Assembly: GCF_004123845.1 (NCBI RefSeq)
Contig: NZ_NBDP01000016.1
Location: 124,001-188,000 of the forward strand
Direction: 5' to 3'
DNA length: 64,000 nucleotides
DNA from: Allobosea sp. Tri-44
GTDB lineage: Bacteria; Pseudomonadota; Alphaproteobacteria; Rhizobiales; Beijerinckiaceae
Of this stretch, positions 1 to 9,110 are shown piece after piece. A program made the translations under genes and the position numbers. Below the pieces are notes generated by a model. The model was not told where the DNA came from, made no database searches, and was given only the letters and a program-made list of their open reading frames with translations. Position 1 is the stretch's first letter; every line of letters starts with the position of its first letter.

Positions 1-955
1 GGTCCATCGAGACCGTGCCGACGAAGGGGCAGCGCACGCCGCCGACCAGCGCCGAGCCGCCCTGCGAACGATCGGTCCAGCTGGCATTGCGTGGATAGCC
101 GTCGGCATAGCCGAGGCAGATGGTGGCGAGCTTGCTCCGGCCCTTCGCCGTCCAGGTGCCGTTATAGCCAACCTGCATCCCGCCTTGGACCTCGCGCAGC
201 TGGATGATCCGGGCTTCGAGCCCAACGACCGGCCGCATCGGGTTCGGCTTTCCGGGGGTCGGATTGCCGCCGTAGAGCGCATAGCCCGGCCGGGTGAGCT
301 GATAGGACGGGCAGTTCGGCAGGAAATGACCGGAGGAATTCAGCAGTGATGCCGGCATGCCGGGGAAGGCCTCGGCGATCTCGGCGAAGGCGGCGATCTG
401 CCGGGCATTGGCCGGATCATCGACAACCTCGGAAGAGGCGAAATGGCTCATCACCAGCCCGATTCCCGCTGCGGCGATCACCCCGGTCTTCTCGCGCGCC
501 AGGTCGAGCCCTTCGCCTGGCCACAGCCCGAGGCGGTTCATGGCGGTGTCGACATGCAGCGCTGCCGGCCTGACCTTGGCGCCGCTCTGTCGGAAGCCGG
601 CCCATTCGAGCAGTTCCTCATGCGAGCCCAGCACCGGCGAAAGATCGTGCTCGGCGAAAGTTCCACCGCTGTCGGGCGCGAGGCCGTTGAGCACATAGAT
701 CGTCGCATCCGGCGCGACGGCGCGGGCGCGCACCGCTTCCGAGAGATGCGCGACGAAGAAGGTCTTGCAGCCGGCTCTGGCGAGCGCGGTGACGGCCGGC
801 TCGATGCCGAGGCCGTAGGCATTGGCCTTGACCACGGCCGACGCTTCCGTCCCGGCGCGCTGGCGGAGCATGCGCCAATTGGCGGCGAGCGCGCCGAGAT
901 CGATGGTCAGCAGCGCACCGTGGCCAGCGTTTTCAGGAGTATCGAAGGCGTTCAT
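1..955 (-). CDS. alr: Alanine racemase, 3' end cut by the window edge
   Basis: PLP enzyme that interconverts L- and D-alanine for peptidoglycan. About 318 residues are present, from the start codon to just past the VGTVSMD segment; the C-terminus lies outside the window. The PLP-binding lysine is visible in VVKANAYGLG (K43), and the opposing catalytic tyrosine lies in GYADGYPR. The ATG overlaps the dnaB stop codon in an ATGA arrangement (952-955), so translation is coupled to dnaB. The rplI-dnaB-alr order is usual in alphaproteobacteria. Identity is seen directly in the motifs; only the missing end limits the call. Confidence 0.95.
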   Translation of the reverse strand, partial: MNAFDTPENAGHGALLTIDLGALAANWRMLRQRAGTEASAVVKANAYGLGIEPAVTALARAGCKTFFVAHLSEAVRARAVAPDATIYVLNGLAPDSGGTFAEHDLSPVLGSHEELLEWAGFRQSGAKVRPAALHVDTAMNRLGLWPGEGLDLAREKTGVIAAAGIGLVMSHFASSEVVDDPANARQIAAFAEIAEAFPGMPASLLNSSGHFLPNCPSYQLTRPGYALYGGNPTPGKPNPMRPVVGLEARIIQLREVQGGMQVGYNGTWTAKGRSKLATICLGYADGYPRNASWTDRSQGGSALVGGVRCPFVGTVSMD

Positions 956-2445
956 TCGAGGCGCTCTGGTAGGTGGCTCTGGTCAGCCCTGTCGGAGAAG
1001 CGCGTGACGTCGGCGTCGAACTGCAGGGCGACGGTTCCGGTCGGGCCGTGGCGTTGCTTGCCGATGATGAGCTCGGCGAGCCCATGGGCTGCCTCCATTT
1101 CGATCTGCCACTTGTTATGTTCGTCGGTGCCCGGCCGAGGCTCCTTCCCCTTGAGATAATACTCCTCGCGGTAGACGAACATCACCACGTCGGCGTCCTG
1201 CTCGATCGAGCCGGATTCACGCAGGTCAGAGAGCTGCGGGCGCTTGTCGTCGCGACTCTCGACCTGTCGCGAGAGCTGCGAGAGCGCGACGATCGGGACG
1301 TTGAGCTCCTTGGCCAGCGCCTTCAGGCTGGTGGTGATCTCGGTCAGCTCCTGCACGCGGTTCTGGCCGTTCTTGGCCGAGCCGGAGAGCAGCTGGAGAT
1401 AGTCGATGAACAGGATGTCGAGCCCCTTCTGGCGCTGCAGCCTTCGGGCGCGGGCGACGAGCTGGGCGATCGAGATGCCACCGGTCTGGTCGATATAGAG
1501 CGGCAGCTTCTCGATCTGGGCGGCGACATCGGTCAGCCGAGCGAAGTCGGCTTCGGTGATGCGGCCCTGCCTGATCTTGTAGGAAGAGATGCTGGATTGC
1601 TCGGCGACGATACGGGTGGCGAGCTGGTCGGCCGACATTTCGAGCGAGAAGAAGCCGACGATGGCGCCGTCGACCGACTTGAGCGTGCCATCCTCCTGGC
1701 GTTCGCCACGCCAGGCCCTGGCCATGTTGAAGGCGATGTTGGTGGCGAGCGAGGTCTTGCCCATCGCCGGGCGGCCAGCGAGCACGATCAGGTCGGAGCG
1801 CTGCAGGCCGCCCATGCGCTGGTCGAGGTCGCGCAGGCCTGACGAGATGCCCGAAAGGCCACCAGCGCGCTGGAAGGCGCTGGCGGCCATATCGATAGCG
1901 AGCCGGAGCGCTCCGTCGAATTTCTGGAAACCGCCCTCGTAGCGGCCCTTCTCGGCGAGCGCATAGAGCTTGCGCTCGGCATCCTCGATCTGCTCGCGCG
2001 GCGCCATCTCGACCGGCGCGTCATAGGCGACGTTGACCAGCTCCTCGCCGACGCCGATCAGCTGGCGGCGGATGGCGAGATCGTAGACCGTGCGGCCATA
2101 GTCGCCGGCGTTGATGACCGTCGTCGCCTCGGCCGCAAGCCGGGCCAGGTATTGCGACGCCGTGACGCCACCGAGGTCGATCTCGCCGATGAAGGTCTTG
2201 AGCGTGATCGGCGTCGCGATTTTGCCGGCGCGGATCAGGCTCGCCGTCATCTCGAAGATGCGCCGGTGCAGCTCCTCGAAAAAATGGTCGGGCAGCAGGA
2301 AGTCCGAGACGCGATAGAAGGCGTCGTTGTTGACCAGGATCGCGCCCAGCAGCGCCTGCTCCGCCTCGATGTTGTGAGGCTGGACGCGGAAGTTTGCCTC
2401 GCGGCTGGTGTCGAGGCGGGCGACGAGGGCGGTGGCGCTGGACAT
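952..2445 (-). CDS. dnaB: Replicative DNA helicase DnaB
   Basis: Hexameric 5'-3' helicase of the replication fork, 497 residues, normal length for the family. The N-terminal primase-interacting domain spans about residues 20-125. The RecA-like ATPase follows, with Walker A GRPAMGKT at 224-231 and Walker B ILFID at 344-348. A short rhizobial-type insertion lies near residues 248-260, and there is no intein. It has its own upstream region after the rplI terminator, with a promoter-like pair and a perfect GAAC-N7-GAAC box, so SOS control is possible. It is translationally coupled to alr downstream. Confidence 0.98.
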   Translation of the reverse strand: MSSATALVARLDTSREANFRVQPHNIEAEQALLGAILVNNDAFYRVSDFLLPDHFFEELHRRIFEMTASLIRAGKIATPITLKTFIGEIDLGGVTASQYLARLAAEATTVINAGDYGRTVYDLAIRRQLIGVGEELVNVAYDAPVEMAPREQIEDAERKLYALAEKGRYEGGFQKFDGALRLAIDMAASAFQRAGGLSGISSGLRDLDQRMGGLQRSDLIVLAGRPAMGKTSLATNIAFNMARAWRGERQEDGTLKSVDGAIVGFFSLEMSADQLATRIVAEQSSISSYKIRQGRITEADFARLTDVAAQIEKLPLYIDQTGGISIAQLVARARRLQRQKGLDILFIDYLQLLSGSAKNGQNRVQELTEITTSLKALAKELNVPIVALSQLSRQVESRDDKRPQLSDLRESGSIEQDADVVMFVYREEYYLKGKEPRPGTDEHNKWQIEMEAAHGLAELIIGKQRHGPTGTVALQFDADVTRFSDRADQSHLPERLE

Positions 2446-2482
2446 GGTTTTGGATAGGTCAACGCCGGCGAGTCATGAACCT

Positions 2483-2519
2483 GAACAAAATAAGAACATC
2501 ATGAATAGCACTGACTCAA
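2483..2519 (-). promoter_or_regulatory. Putative dnaB promoter overlapped by a LexA-type SOS box
   Basis: Plus-strand bases 2483-2497 read GAAC, seven bases, GAAC: an exact match to the direct-repeat LexA site known from alphaproteobacteria. On the minus strand a TTGAGT (2519-2514), 17-base spacer and TTCTTA (2496-2491) could be -35 and -10 elements. The box would cover the -10 region, and the dnaB start codon is 38 bases downstream. The box is read directly; LexA control is inferred. Confidence 0.5.
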
Positions 2520-2540
2520 CCCCGCTGTCCACAGCGCATG

Positions 2541-2569
2541 AAAAAGGGCGCCGTGTTGCCACGGCGCCC
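2541..2569 (-). terminator. Rho-independent terminator after rplI
   Basis: On the minus strand GGGCGCCGTG, loop GCAA, CACGGCGCCC (perfect 10-bp stem) is followed directly by TTTTT. It lies about 28 bases past the rplI stop and separates the ribosomal-protein operon from dnaB. Confidence 0.9.
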
Positions 2570-2597
2570 GTTGACTCGGGTAAGCGTCTGGAAGCGC

Positions 2598-3164
2598 TCA
2601 GCGGTCGTCGTTGTCGCCAGCTTCGGCCAGTGCCGCGCCGACCTCGAGGCCGAGATCGTCGAGATCGAACTCTTCGCGGGCCGTGACGTTCTCGCCGGCG
2701 GCCTGGCGCTGGGCTTCCTCGGCGGAGCGGGCGACGTTCACGGTGACGGTGACCAAGACTTCCGGGTGCAGCACGACCGGGAGGGTGTGCAGGCCGAGCG
2801 TCTTGATCGGGGTGTTGAGCGTGACCTGGTTGCGGTCGACCGAGAAGCCAGCGGCGCTCAGCGCCTCGGCGATGTCGCGGGTCGAAACCGAGCCGTAGAG
2901 CACGCCGGATTCGCCCGACTGGCGCAGGATCACCACCGACTGGCCATTCAGGCTCTCGGCGACCGAAGCGGCCTCGTGCTTCAGCTCGAGGTTGCGGGTC
3001 TCGAGCTGGGCGCGCTGGGTTTCGAAGCGCTTCTTGTTCTCTTCGGTAGCGCGCAGGGCCTTGCCGCGGGCGAGGAGGAAATTGCGGGCATAGCCGTCGC
3101 GGACGCGCACGGTCTCGCCCATCTGGCCGAGCTTGGCGACGCGTTCGAGCAGGATCACTTCCAT
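2598..3164 (-). CDS. rplI: 50S ribosomal protein bL9
   Basis: Large-subunit protein that binds 23S rRNA near the L1 stalk. At 188 residues it is longer than the E. coli protein (149) because of an acidic C-terminal tail common in alphaproteobacteria. The N-terminal rRNA-binding segment MEVILLERV...[13 protein letters not shown] is typical. A strong AAGGAGA ribosome binding site precedes the ATG. It is the last gene of the rpsF-rpsR-DUF2232-rplI operon and is followed by a clear terminator. Confidence 0.97.
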   Translation of the reverse strand: MEVILLERVAKLGQMGETVRVRDGYARNFLLARGKALRATEENKKRFETQRAQLETRNLELKHEAASVAESLNGQSVVILRQSGESGVLYGSVSTRDIAEALSAAGFSVDRNQVTLNTPIKTLGLHTLPVVLHPEVLVTVTVNVARSAEEAQRQAAGENVTAREEFDLDDLGLEVGAALAEAGDNDDR

Positions 3165-3203
3165 GGGTCTTCTCCTTGAGAGTTCGTGATAGGCGTTGGT
3201 TTC

Positions 3204-4148
3204 TTAGGCAGCAGGCGACGCCGGTGGTTTCCTCCGGCGAAGGTCGATCAGCGCGTCGGCGATGCCGAGCAGCGCAAGGAACGGGAAGACGGTGATCAGC
3301 ATGATCAACAATGCGAGGTAGAGCGCGAACAGGGTCGGTGTCCGCCAGGCCTTGCCGCGGCTGAGGTCGTGCACGGCGGCGAGCCCGGCAAGGCCGAAGG
3401 CTGCGAGCAACGCCCCGGCCAGGGCCGCTCCGGCGAGACCGACGAAGCCGCCGATGAGGCTCAGCACGATCCCGCCGACGAGCCCGGCTACCGCCGTGGC
3501 CGGCAGGCGCGCCGAGGGGATGAAAGGCCAAGGCCGCGGCAGCCGGCCGGAGAGCTGGACGGCCTTCGCGGCCAGCCAGAGATTGGCGACGATCATCAGC
3601 ACGAAGGACGCGCCGGCCGCTACCGGGACAAGGAGTGTGAGCCGTGATGCAAGTTCGCCGGCATCGACGCCAGGCGGCAGGCGCATGACCGGGCCGATGC
3701 CTTCGCTGCCGCTGAGCACGAGCTGCAGCCCGCGGGCCATCACATTGCGATAGGTCTCGAAATCGGTCGAGATAGCCAGTGCGCCGCCAACCGTCACCAG
3801 CGTCGCGACGGCAGCGATCCAGACGAGCAGGCGCCCGAGCGGATACCATTCGCCGTTGCCGTTGCCGTCATCGCGGGCGAGCAAAACGAGATAGGCGATC
3901 CACCAGGCCGGCAGCGCCGCGCCGATCGCGAAGGCGAGGCCGAGCGAGAGCTTCAGCACGACCGTGACGGCGAGCGTGCCGGCGGCGACCGCAACGAGTC
4001 CGGCGCGATGATTCCAGCCGAGCGCTGCGATGAAGACCGGGAGCGGTGCGACATAGGACAACAGCAGCGCCAGCGGCGATCCGGTGATCACCACTGTGAA
4101 CAGAAGGGCTGAGACCAGCCCGGCGCCGATGCCGACGATAGGGAGCAT
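3204..4148 (-). CDS. DUF2232 family integral membrane protein
   Basis: A 314-residue, very hydrophobic protein with about seven to eight predicted membrane segments, starting MLPIVGIGAGLVSALLF. In alphaproteobacteria a DUF2232 protein commonly lies between rpsR and rplI, as here; its function is not established. It is separated from rpsR by 147 bases containing a strong hairpin and from rplI by 39 bases, so expression may be lower than that of the ribosomal genes. No catalytic motif is visible. Confidence 0.85.
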   Translation of the reverse strand: MLPIVGIGAGLVSALLFTVVITGSPLALLLSYVAPLPVFIAALGWNHRAGLVAVAAGTLAVTVVLKLSLGLAFAIGAALPAWWIAYLVLLARDDGNGNGEWYPLGRLLVWIAAVATLVTVGGALAISTDFETYRNVMARGLQLVLSGSEGIGPVMRLPPGVDAGELASRLTLLVPVAAGASFVLMIVANLWLAAKAVQLSGRLPRPWPFIPSARLPATAVAGLVGGIVLSLIGGFVGLAGAALAGALLAAFGLAGLAAVHDLSRGKAWRTPTLFALYLALLIMLITVFPFLALLGIADALIDLRRRKPPASPAA

Positions 4149-4255
4149 ATCCGTCCTGCTGTCCCGCTGCTCGAAAGGGCAGGGTGAGAGGCTATCGCCT
4201 CAACATACCAGACGGGTTTTCACCGCCTGGCGACCAAGTCATGTCAAATCGAAGA

Positions 4256-4280
4256 CCCGGCGGCGCTGGGCGCCGCCGGG
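4256..4280 (-). terminator. Hairpin after rpsR, possible attenuator
   Basis: A perfect 10-bp stem (CCCGGCGGCG with CGCCGCCGGG, 5-base loop) is followed on the minus strand by TCTTCGATTT. The weak T-run suggests partial termination, which would reduce read-through from rpsF-rpsR into DUF2232 and rplI. Confidence 0.5.
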
Positions 4281-4295
4281 GAAATCCTCATCCGC

Positions 4296-4541
4296 TCAGC
4301 GGATGACGTAGGGCAGCAGGCCGAGGAAGCGGGCGCGCTTGATCGCCTGGGCGAGCTCACGCTGCTTCTTGGCCGAGACGGCCGTGATGCGCGACGGCAC
4401 GATCTTGCCGCGCTCGGAGATGTAGCGCGAAAGCAGGCGCACATCCTTGTAGTCGATCTTCGGCGCGCCCTCGCCCGAGAACGGGCAGGACTTGCGACGG
4501 CGGAAGAAGGGGCGGCGGGCGCCGGCAGATGCAGTCGACAT
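4296..4541 (-). CDS. rpsR: 30S ribosomal protein bS18
   Basis: Small-subunit protein, 81 residues, which pairs with bS6 on the platform of the 30S subunit. The arginine-rich N-terminus ([15 protein letters not shown]) and the core ending in [13 protein letters not shown] are characteristic. It starts two bases after the rpsF stop, so the two partners are translated in tandem. Confidence 0.98.
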   Translation of the reverse strand: MSTASAGARRPFFRRRKSCPFSGEGAPKIDYKDVRLLSRYISERGKIVPSRITAVSAKKQRELAQAIKRARFLGLLPYVIR

Positions 4542-4543
4542 GC

Positions 4544-4996
4544 TCAGGCCTCCCCGGCAACGGTTTCGGTGGCTTCGTCTTCACGACGCGGACGCTCGCG
4601 GCGCGGGCCGCGATCACGGTCGAAACGATCGCCGCCCGGGCCGCGATCGAAGCGATCGCTGCGCTCGTCGCGGTCACGCTTCTGCAGCATGACCGACTGA
4701 GCTTCCTCGAGTTCCTCGACGCGGATCGTGATGAAGCGCAGCACGTCCTCGTTGATGCGCATCTGGCGCTCCATCTCGGCCACGGCGGCCGCAGGAGCGT
4801 TGATGTTCAGGAGCGAGTAGTGCGCCTTGCGGTTCTTCTTGATGCGATAGCCCAGCGACTTCACACCCCAGTACTCGACCTTGGGGACGGAACCGCCATT
4901 CGCCTCGATGATGCCCTTGAACTGCTCGACAAGGGCCTCGACCTGCTGCGCGCTGACATCTTGCCGCGCGAGCAGAACGTGCTCGTACAATGCCAT
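4544..4996 (-). CDS. rpsF: 30S ribosomal protein bS6
   Basis: Partner of bS18 in 30S assembly, 150 residues. The fold core starts [13 protein letters not shown]. The C-terminal 45 residues or so form a charged Arg/Asp-rich tail (for example [15 protein letters not shown]), typical of rhizobial bS6 and probably disordered. The start at MALYEHV matches the family; further upstream codons in frame do not look like bS6. It is the first gene of the operon and diverges from fabD. Confidence 0.97.
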   Translation of the reverse strand: MALYEHVLLARQDVSAQQVEALVEQFKGIIEANGGSVPKVEYWGVKSLGYRIKKNRKAHYSLLNINAPAAAVAEMERQMRINEDVLRFITIRVEELEEAQSVMLQKRDRDERSDRFDRGPGGDRFDRDRGPRRERPRREDEATETVAGEA

Positions 4997-5388
4997 AAGT
5001 GGCCTTTCTTCGTTCACCGGTTTCGTCCGACGCGGAGCCCTCCGAGCCCTGGATAAAGGCCCGACAGGATTTCTTCGAAGGCGGAGACACGGGACGGCGG
5101 CCCTCGAACAACGAGGAACCTGCGAAACGCTTCCTGGAGAATCGCTTCGCCGTCCGTTCAGCCTCCGGCCGAACAAACCGAGGCGGTCGTTACAGTGGGA
5201 CGCGGCGTCTTGCAAGCTGAAAACACCGAAAAACGTCTGCTCAAGTCGGGATTTCGAGCCCCCATGCCTTGACTTGGCCGGCTGCACGGTGCGAGTGCGC
5301 CCGAACTGTCAACCAAGAGCCGGGTGCGAAAAGGCGAAAACCAGCTTTTCGTGTCGGCCTCCGGCGTGATCTTCAGGACCATTGCGAC
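4997..5388. promoter_or_regulatory. Divergent rpsF/fabD intergenic region
   Basis: A 392-base non-coding region between divergent genes that should hold promoters for the rpsF operon (leftward) and fabD (rightward). A minus-strand TTGACA occurs at 5312-5307, but no convincing -10 follows it. The long rpsF leader could contain the S6:S18 autoregulatory structure known in other bacteria; this could not be established by eye. Confidence 0.4.
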
Positions 5389-6333
5389 ATGGCGACGGCT
5401 TTCATCTTTCCTGGGCAAGGTTCGCAAGTCGTCGGCATGGGCAAGGCGCTCGCCGAAGCCTTCCCGGTGGCGCGGGCCGTCTTTGACGAGATCGATGCCG
5501 CGCTCGCGCAGAAACTCTCTACCCTGATGTGGGAAGGCCCGCCCGAGGAGCTGACCCTGACGGCAAACGCACAGCCGGCGCTGATGGCAGTGAGCCTCGC
5601 TGCGATTCGCGTGCTCGAAGCCGAGGCGGGTCTTTCGTTGAAAAATGATGCCGCTTTCGTCGCCGGCCACTCGCTCGGCGAATACTCGGCGCTGGCTGCG
5701 GCAGGCACCTTCTCGATCGGCGATGCGGCACGGCTGCTGCGCGTCCGCGGCGACGCCATGCAGAAGGCGGTACCGGCGGGTGAGGGGGCGATGGCGGCGT
5801 TGCTCGGCGTCGATCTCGATCAGGCCCGCGCGATCGCAGCCGATGCTGCAGAGGGGCAGGTTTGCGAGGCGGCCAACGACAATGGCGGTGGTCAGGTCGT
5901 GCTCTCGGGCGCCAAGGCGGCGGTCGAGCGTGCCATCGCGCTTGCCGGCGAGCGCGGCGTGCGTCGCGCCATGCTCCTGCCGGTCTCCGCGCCCTTCCAT
6001 TGCGCACTGATGCAGCCGGCGGCTGACGCGATGCAGGCCGCGCTCGCCGAGGTCACCATGCAGGCGCCGGTCGTGCCCGTCATGGCCAATGTCGGCGCCG
6101 CCCCGCTGACCGACCCGGCCGCGATCCGTGCCTCGCTGGTGGCGCAGGTCACTGGTACCGTACGCTGGCGCGAATGCGTCGAGGCGATGGCGGCAGCCGG
6201 CGTGACCCAGTTCTACGAGGTCGGCTCCGGCAAGGTGCTCGCCGGCCTGGTCAAGCGCGTTGCGGCAGGAACCACGGCGACGTCGATCGGTTCGCCCGAC
6301 GACATCGCGGCGTACAAGGCCCAGAAGGGCTGA
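5389..6333 (+). CDS. fabD: Malonyl-CoA:ACP transacylase
   Basis: Transfers malonyl from CoA to acyl carrier protein, supplying the extender unit for fatty acid synthesis. It is 314 residues, normal length. The nucleophile is S95 in GHSLGEYSA and the catalytic histidine is H204 in APFHCAL. The start at MATAFIFPGQGSQ gives the standard N-terminus. The next gene fabG follows after 32 bases, making a fabD-fabG-acpP-fabF cluster. Confidence 0.97.
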   Translation: MATAFIFPGQGSQVVGMGKALAEAFPVARAVFDEIDAALAQKLSTLMWEGPPEELTLTANAQPALMAVSLAAIRVLEAEAGLSLKNDAAFVAGHSLGEYSALAAAGTFSIGDAARLLRVRGDAMQKAVPAGEGAMAALLGVDLDQARAIAADAAEGQVCEAANDNGGGQVVLSGAKAAVERAIALAGERGVRRAMLLPVSAPFHCALMQPAADAMQAALAEVTMQAPVVPVMANVGAAPLTDPAAIRASLVAQVTGTVRWRECVEAMAAAGVTQFYEVGSGKVLAGLVKRVAAGTTATSIGSPDDIAAYKAQKG

Positions 6334-6365
6334 ACGGCAACACAGCCGGCGATAAGGGAGGCACT

Positions 6366-7103
6366 ATGCTCGATCTGACGGGAAAGAAGGCGCTTGTCAC
6401 CGGCGCCACCGGCGGCCTCGGCGGCGCCATTGCGCGGCGGCTCCACGCCCAGGGCGCGACCGTCGCCCTGTCCGGTACGCGGGTCGAGGCGCTGGAGGCG
6501 CTAGCGAAGGAATTGGGCGAGCGGGCCGAAGTCACGCCTTGTGACCTGTCCAACCGCGATTCGGTCGAGGCGCTGGTGCCGGCGGCAGAAGCCAAGCTGG
6601 GGGGGCTCGACATCCTCGTCAACAATGCCGGCGTGACCCGCGACAATCTCTTCATGCGCCTCAAGGACGAGGACTGGGACTTCGTGCTCGCCGTCAACCT
6701 CACCGCGGCCTTCCGGCTCTCGCGCGCGGCCGTAAAGAGCATGATGCGCCGACGCTATGGCCGGATCGTCTCGATCGGCTCCGTCGTCGGCACGAGCGGC
6801 AATCCAGGGCAGGGCAATTATGCTGCTTCCAAGGCCGGGCTGATCGGCATGTCGAAGTCGCTTGCCGCGGAAGTGGCGAGCCGCAACATCACGGTAAACG
6901 TCGTCGCGCCCGGCTTCATCGAGTCGCCGATGACAGAAGTGCTCAACGAGAAGCAGCGCGAGGGCATTCTTTCCGACGTTCCGATGGGGCGGCTCGGGAA
7001 GGGAGCGGACATTGCCGCTGCAGTTGCCTATCTCGCCAGCGAGGAAGCGGGTTACGTCACCGGGCAGACCCTGCACGTCAACGGCGGAATGGCAATGATC
7101 TGA
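6366..7103 (+). CDS. fabG: 3-oxoacyl-ACP reductase
   Basis: NADPH-dependent SDR that reduces 3-oxoacyl-ACP in the elongation cycle, 245 residues. The cofactor motif TGATGGLG is at 12-19, with N111, S139, Y152 and K156 (YAASK) as the SDR active site. An AGGGAGG ribosome binding site precedes the ATG. Position between fabD and acpP supports FabG over other SDRs. Confidence 0.96.
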   Translation: MLDLTGKKALVTGATGGLGGAIARRLHAQGATVALSGTRVEALEALAKELGERAEVTPCDLSNRDSVEALVPAAEAKLGGLDILVNNAGVTRDNLFMRLKDEDWDFVLAVNLTAAFRLSRAAVKSMMRRRYGRIVSIGSVVGTSGNPGQGNYAASKAGLIGMSKSLAAEVASRNITVNVVAPGFIESPMTEVLNEKQREGILSDVPMGRLGKGADIAAAVAYLASEEAGYVTGQTLHVNGGMAMI

Positions 7104-7359
7104 GCTGTTTAGATCGGGATTTTCACTCGTCTAAAGGTAGGGCCTGCGCTCTCGCCAGCCTATTACGAGTATGTTAATGACCCAGCCGGCCAAGCGCCGA
7201 CCGGCACTCTTGGGACTTGACGCCGGCCCGGTTGTTGCGTTTGTGCAGCCATGAACTCCCGGAGTGGTTCGCCGTCAGGCGAAGGTCCGTGCCGGGATAT
7301 CAGTTTTCAACCACGCGTCGCTGTCAGCGGTGTGTTTTCGAAGTTTGAGGGAAAGACCC

Positions 7360-7593
7360 ATGAGCGATGTCGCCGAGCGCGTGAAGAAGATCGTGATCGA
7401 GCACCTCGGCGTTGAGCCGGAGAAGGTTGTCGAAGGCGCCAATTTCATCGAGGACCTCGGTGCGGACAGCCTCGACACCGTCGAGCTGGTCATGGCTTTC
7501 GAGGAAGAGTTCGGCGTCGAGATTCCCGACGACGCGGCCGAGACGATCGTGACCGTCGGCGACGCGGTCAAGTTCCTGTCGAAGTCGGCCTGA
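7360..7593 (+). CDS. acpP: Acyl carrier protein
   Basis: Acidic carrier of growing acyl chains, 77 residues. The phosphopantetheine attachment site is S37 in the DSL motif of [10 protein letters not shown]. The start [12 protein letters not shown] is the usual alphaproteobacterial N-terminus. It is preceded by 256 bases without a gene and followed by a hairpin and a dispersed palindrome, so it is probably also transcribed at a high level on its own. Confidence 0.98.
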   Translation: MSDVAERVKKIVIEHLGVEPEKVVEGANFIEDLGADSLDTVELVMAFEEEFGVEIPDDAAETIVTVGDAVKFLSKSA

Positions 7594-7627
7594 CAAGGCC
7601 TTGGTTCCGGCGCGCTGGAGCCGGATG

Positions 7628-7664
7628 ATTTCAGTTGGAAACGCAAGGCGATTCCAACTGAAAT
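7628..7664. other. 13-bp perfect hairpin after acpP
   Basis: ATTTCAGTTGGAA pairs exactly with TTCCAACTGAAAT across an 11-base loop. There is no T-run, so it is not a classical terminator; it could protect the acpP mRNA end or belong to the adjoining repeat. Confidence 0.5.
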
Positions 7665-7689
7665 CTGAATCCGTCGCTCATCAAAAGTT

Positions 7690-7740
7690 GGAGCAGGATT
7701 CATGCGAAAAACCGGTTCCCACTTTTTCGCACCCTGCTCC
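7690..7740. repeat. Dispersed palindromic repeat, family A copy 1
   Basis: An outer stem GGAGCAGG/CCTGCTCC encloses an inner stem TGCGAAAAA/TTTTTCGCA round a core containing CCGGTTCCCAC. The same core occurs in a similar stem at 54519-54567, so this is a dispersed intergenic element. Confidence 0.7.
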
Positions 7741-7770
7741 AGCGCGCCGAGACTGAATTGAGGAAGACCG

Positions 7771-9036
7771 ATGCGACGTGTCGTCGTCACCGGACTGGGG
7801 ATGGTGACCCCGCTTGGTTGCGGGGTCGAACCGAGCTGGTCGCGCATTCTGGCTGGCGAAAGTGGCGCCGGCCCGATCACTACTTTCGACGTGTCCGACC
7901 TGCCGGCGCAGATCGCCTGCAGCATCCCGCGCGGCGACGGCTCGAACGGCACCTTCAATCCTGACGATTGGATGGAGCCGAAGGAGCAGCGCAAGGTCGA
8001 TGATTTCATCATCTTCGCCATGGCTGCGGCGACTCAGGCGCTGCGGGATTCCGGCTGGAAGCCCGAAAGCTACGAAGACCAGATCGCGACCGGCGTCGCC
8101 ATCGGCTCCGGCATTGGCGGGCTGGGCGGCATCTACGAGGCCTCGCTGCTGCTGAAGGAGCGCGGGCCGCGCCGGCTCTCACCCTTCTTCATTCCAGGCC
8201 GTCTCAGCAATCTCGCCGCCGGTTATGTCTCGATCGAACACGGCCTGAAGGGACCGAACCACGCGGTCGTCACCGCCTGTTCGACCGGCGCCCACGCCAT
8301 CGGCGATGCGGCCCGCATGGTTGCGCTCGGCGATGCCGAGGTCATGCTGGCCGGCGGCGCTGAATCTGCAGTCAACCGTATCGGTATTGCAGGATTCTGT
8401 GCATGCCGAGCCCTGTCGACCGGCTTCAACGAGACTCCCGAGAAGGCTTCGCGCCCTTATGACAGGGATCGCGACGGCTTTGTCATGGGCGAGGGCGCTG
8501 GCGTCGTCGTGCTCGAGGAACTGGAGCACGCCAAGTCGCGCGGCGCGCGCATCTATGCCGAGATCATCGGCTATGGCATGTCGGGCGACGCCTATCACAT
8601 CACCTCGCCCTCCGAGGATGGCGACGGCGCCTATCGCTGCATGCAGGCGGCACTGAAGCGGGCTGGCCTGCGCGCCTCGGACGTCGACTACATCAACGCC
8701 CACGGCACCTCGACGCAGGTCGGTGACGAGATCGAGCTGCGCGCCGTCGAGCGGTTGCTCGCGAACGCTCCGAACCGGCCGGCGATGTCCTCGACCAAGT
8801 CGGCGACCGGTCACCTGCTCGGCGCCGCCGGCGCGATCGAAGCGATCTTCTCGGTGCTGGCGATCCGCGACCAGATCGTGCCGCCGACGATCAATCTCGA
8901 CAACCCTTCCGTCGAGACCGAGCTCGATCTTGTGCCGCATAAGGCGAAGAAGCGGAAGGTCGACATCGCCCTGTCGAACTCGTTCGGTTTCGGCGGGACC
9001 AACGCCTCGCTTGTGATGCGCCGCTTCGCCGACTGA
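7771..9036 (+). CDS. fabF: 3-oxoacyl-ACP synthase II
   Basis: Condensing enzyme that elongates acyl-ACP with malonyl-ACP, 421 residues. The Cys-His-His triad is complete: C170 (TACSTGAHA), H311 (NAHGTST) and H347 (KSATGHLLGAAG, with K343). Start MRRVVVTGLGMVTP with an upstream GAGGAAG. Lies 177 bases after acpP, with the repeat between them, in the fab cluster. Confidence 0.97.
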   Translation: MRRVVVTGLGMVTPLGCGVEPSWSRILAGESGAGPITTFDVSDLPAQIACSIPRGDGSNGTFNPDDWMEPKEQRKVDDFIIFAMAAATQALRDSGWKPESYEDQIATGVAIGSGIGGLGGIYEASLLLKERGPRRLSPFFIPGRLSNLAAGYVSIEHGLKGPNHAVVTACSTGAHAIGDAARMVALGDAEVMLAGGAESAVNRIGIAGFCACRALSTGFNETPEKASRPYDRDRDGFVMGEGAGVVVLEELEHAKSRGARIYAEIIGYGMSGDAYHITSPSEDGDGAYRCMQAALKRAGLRASDVDYINAHGTSTQVGDEIELRAVERLLANAPNRPAMSSTKSATGHLLGAAGAIEAIFSVLAIRDQIVPPTINLDNPSVETELDLVPHKAKKRKVDIALSNSFGFGGTNASLVMRRFAD

Positions 9037-9110
9037 CGAGAAGCGCGCTTTCGCCACAATTTTCGCTAGCCTGTCGCCGCCGTCGTGCCAGTATGCGGCC
9101 GGCATTGCCA

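Noticed and set aside
952..2445. Intein in DnaB
   Set aside because: Walker A and B regions are contiguous; only a short loop insertion is present.
2473..3849. 458-codon open frame overlapping rplI and DUF2232 in another minus-strand frame
   Set aside because: Arg/Pro/Gly-rich sequence typical of an out-of-frame GC-rich shadow; the real genes match known families.
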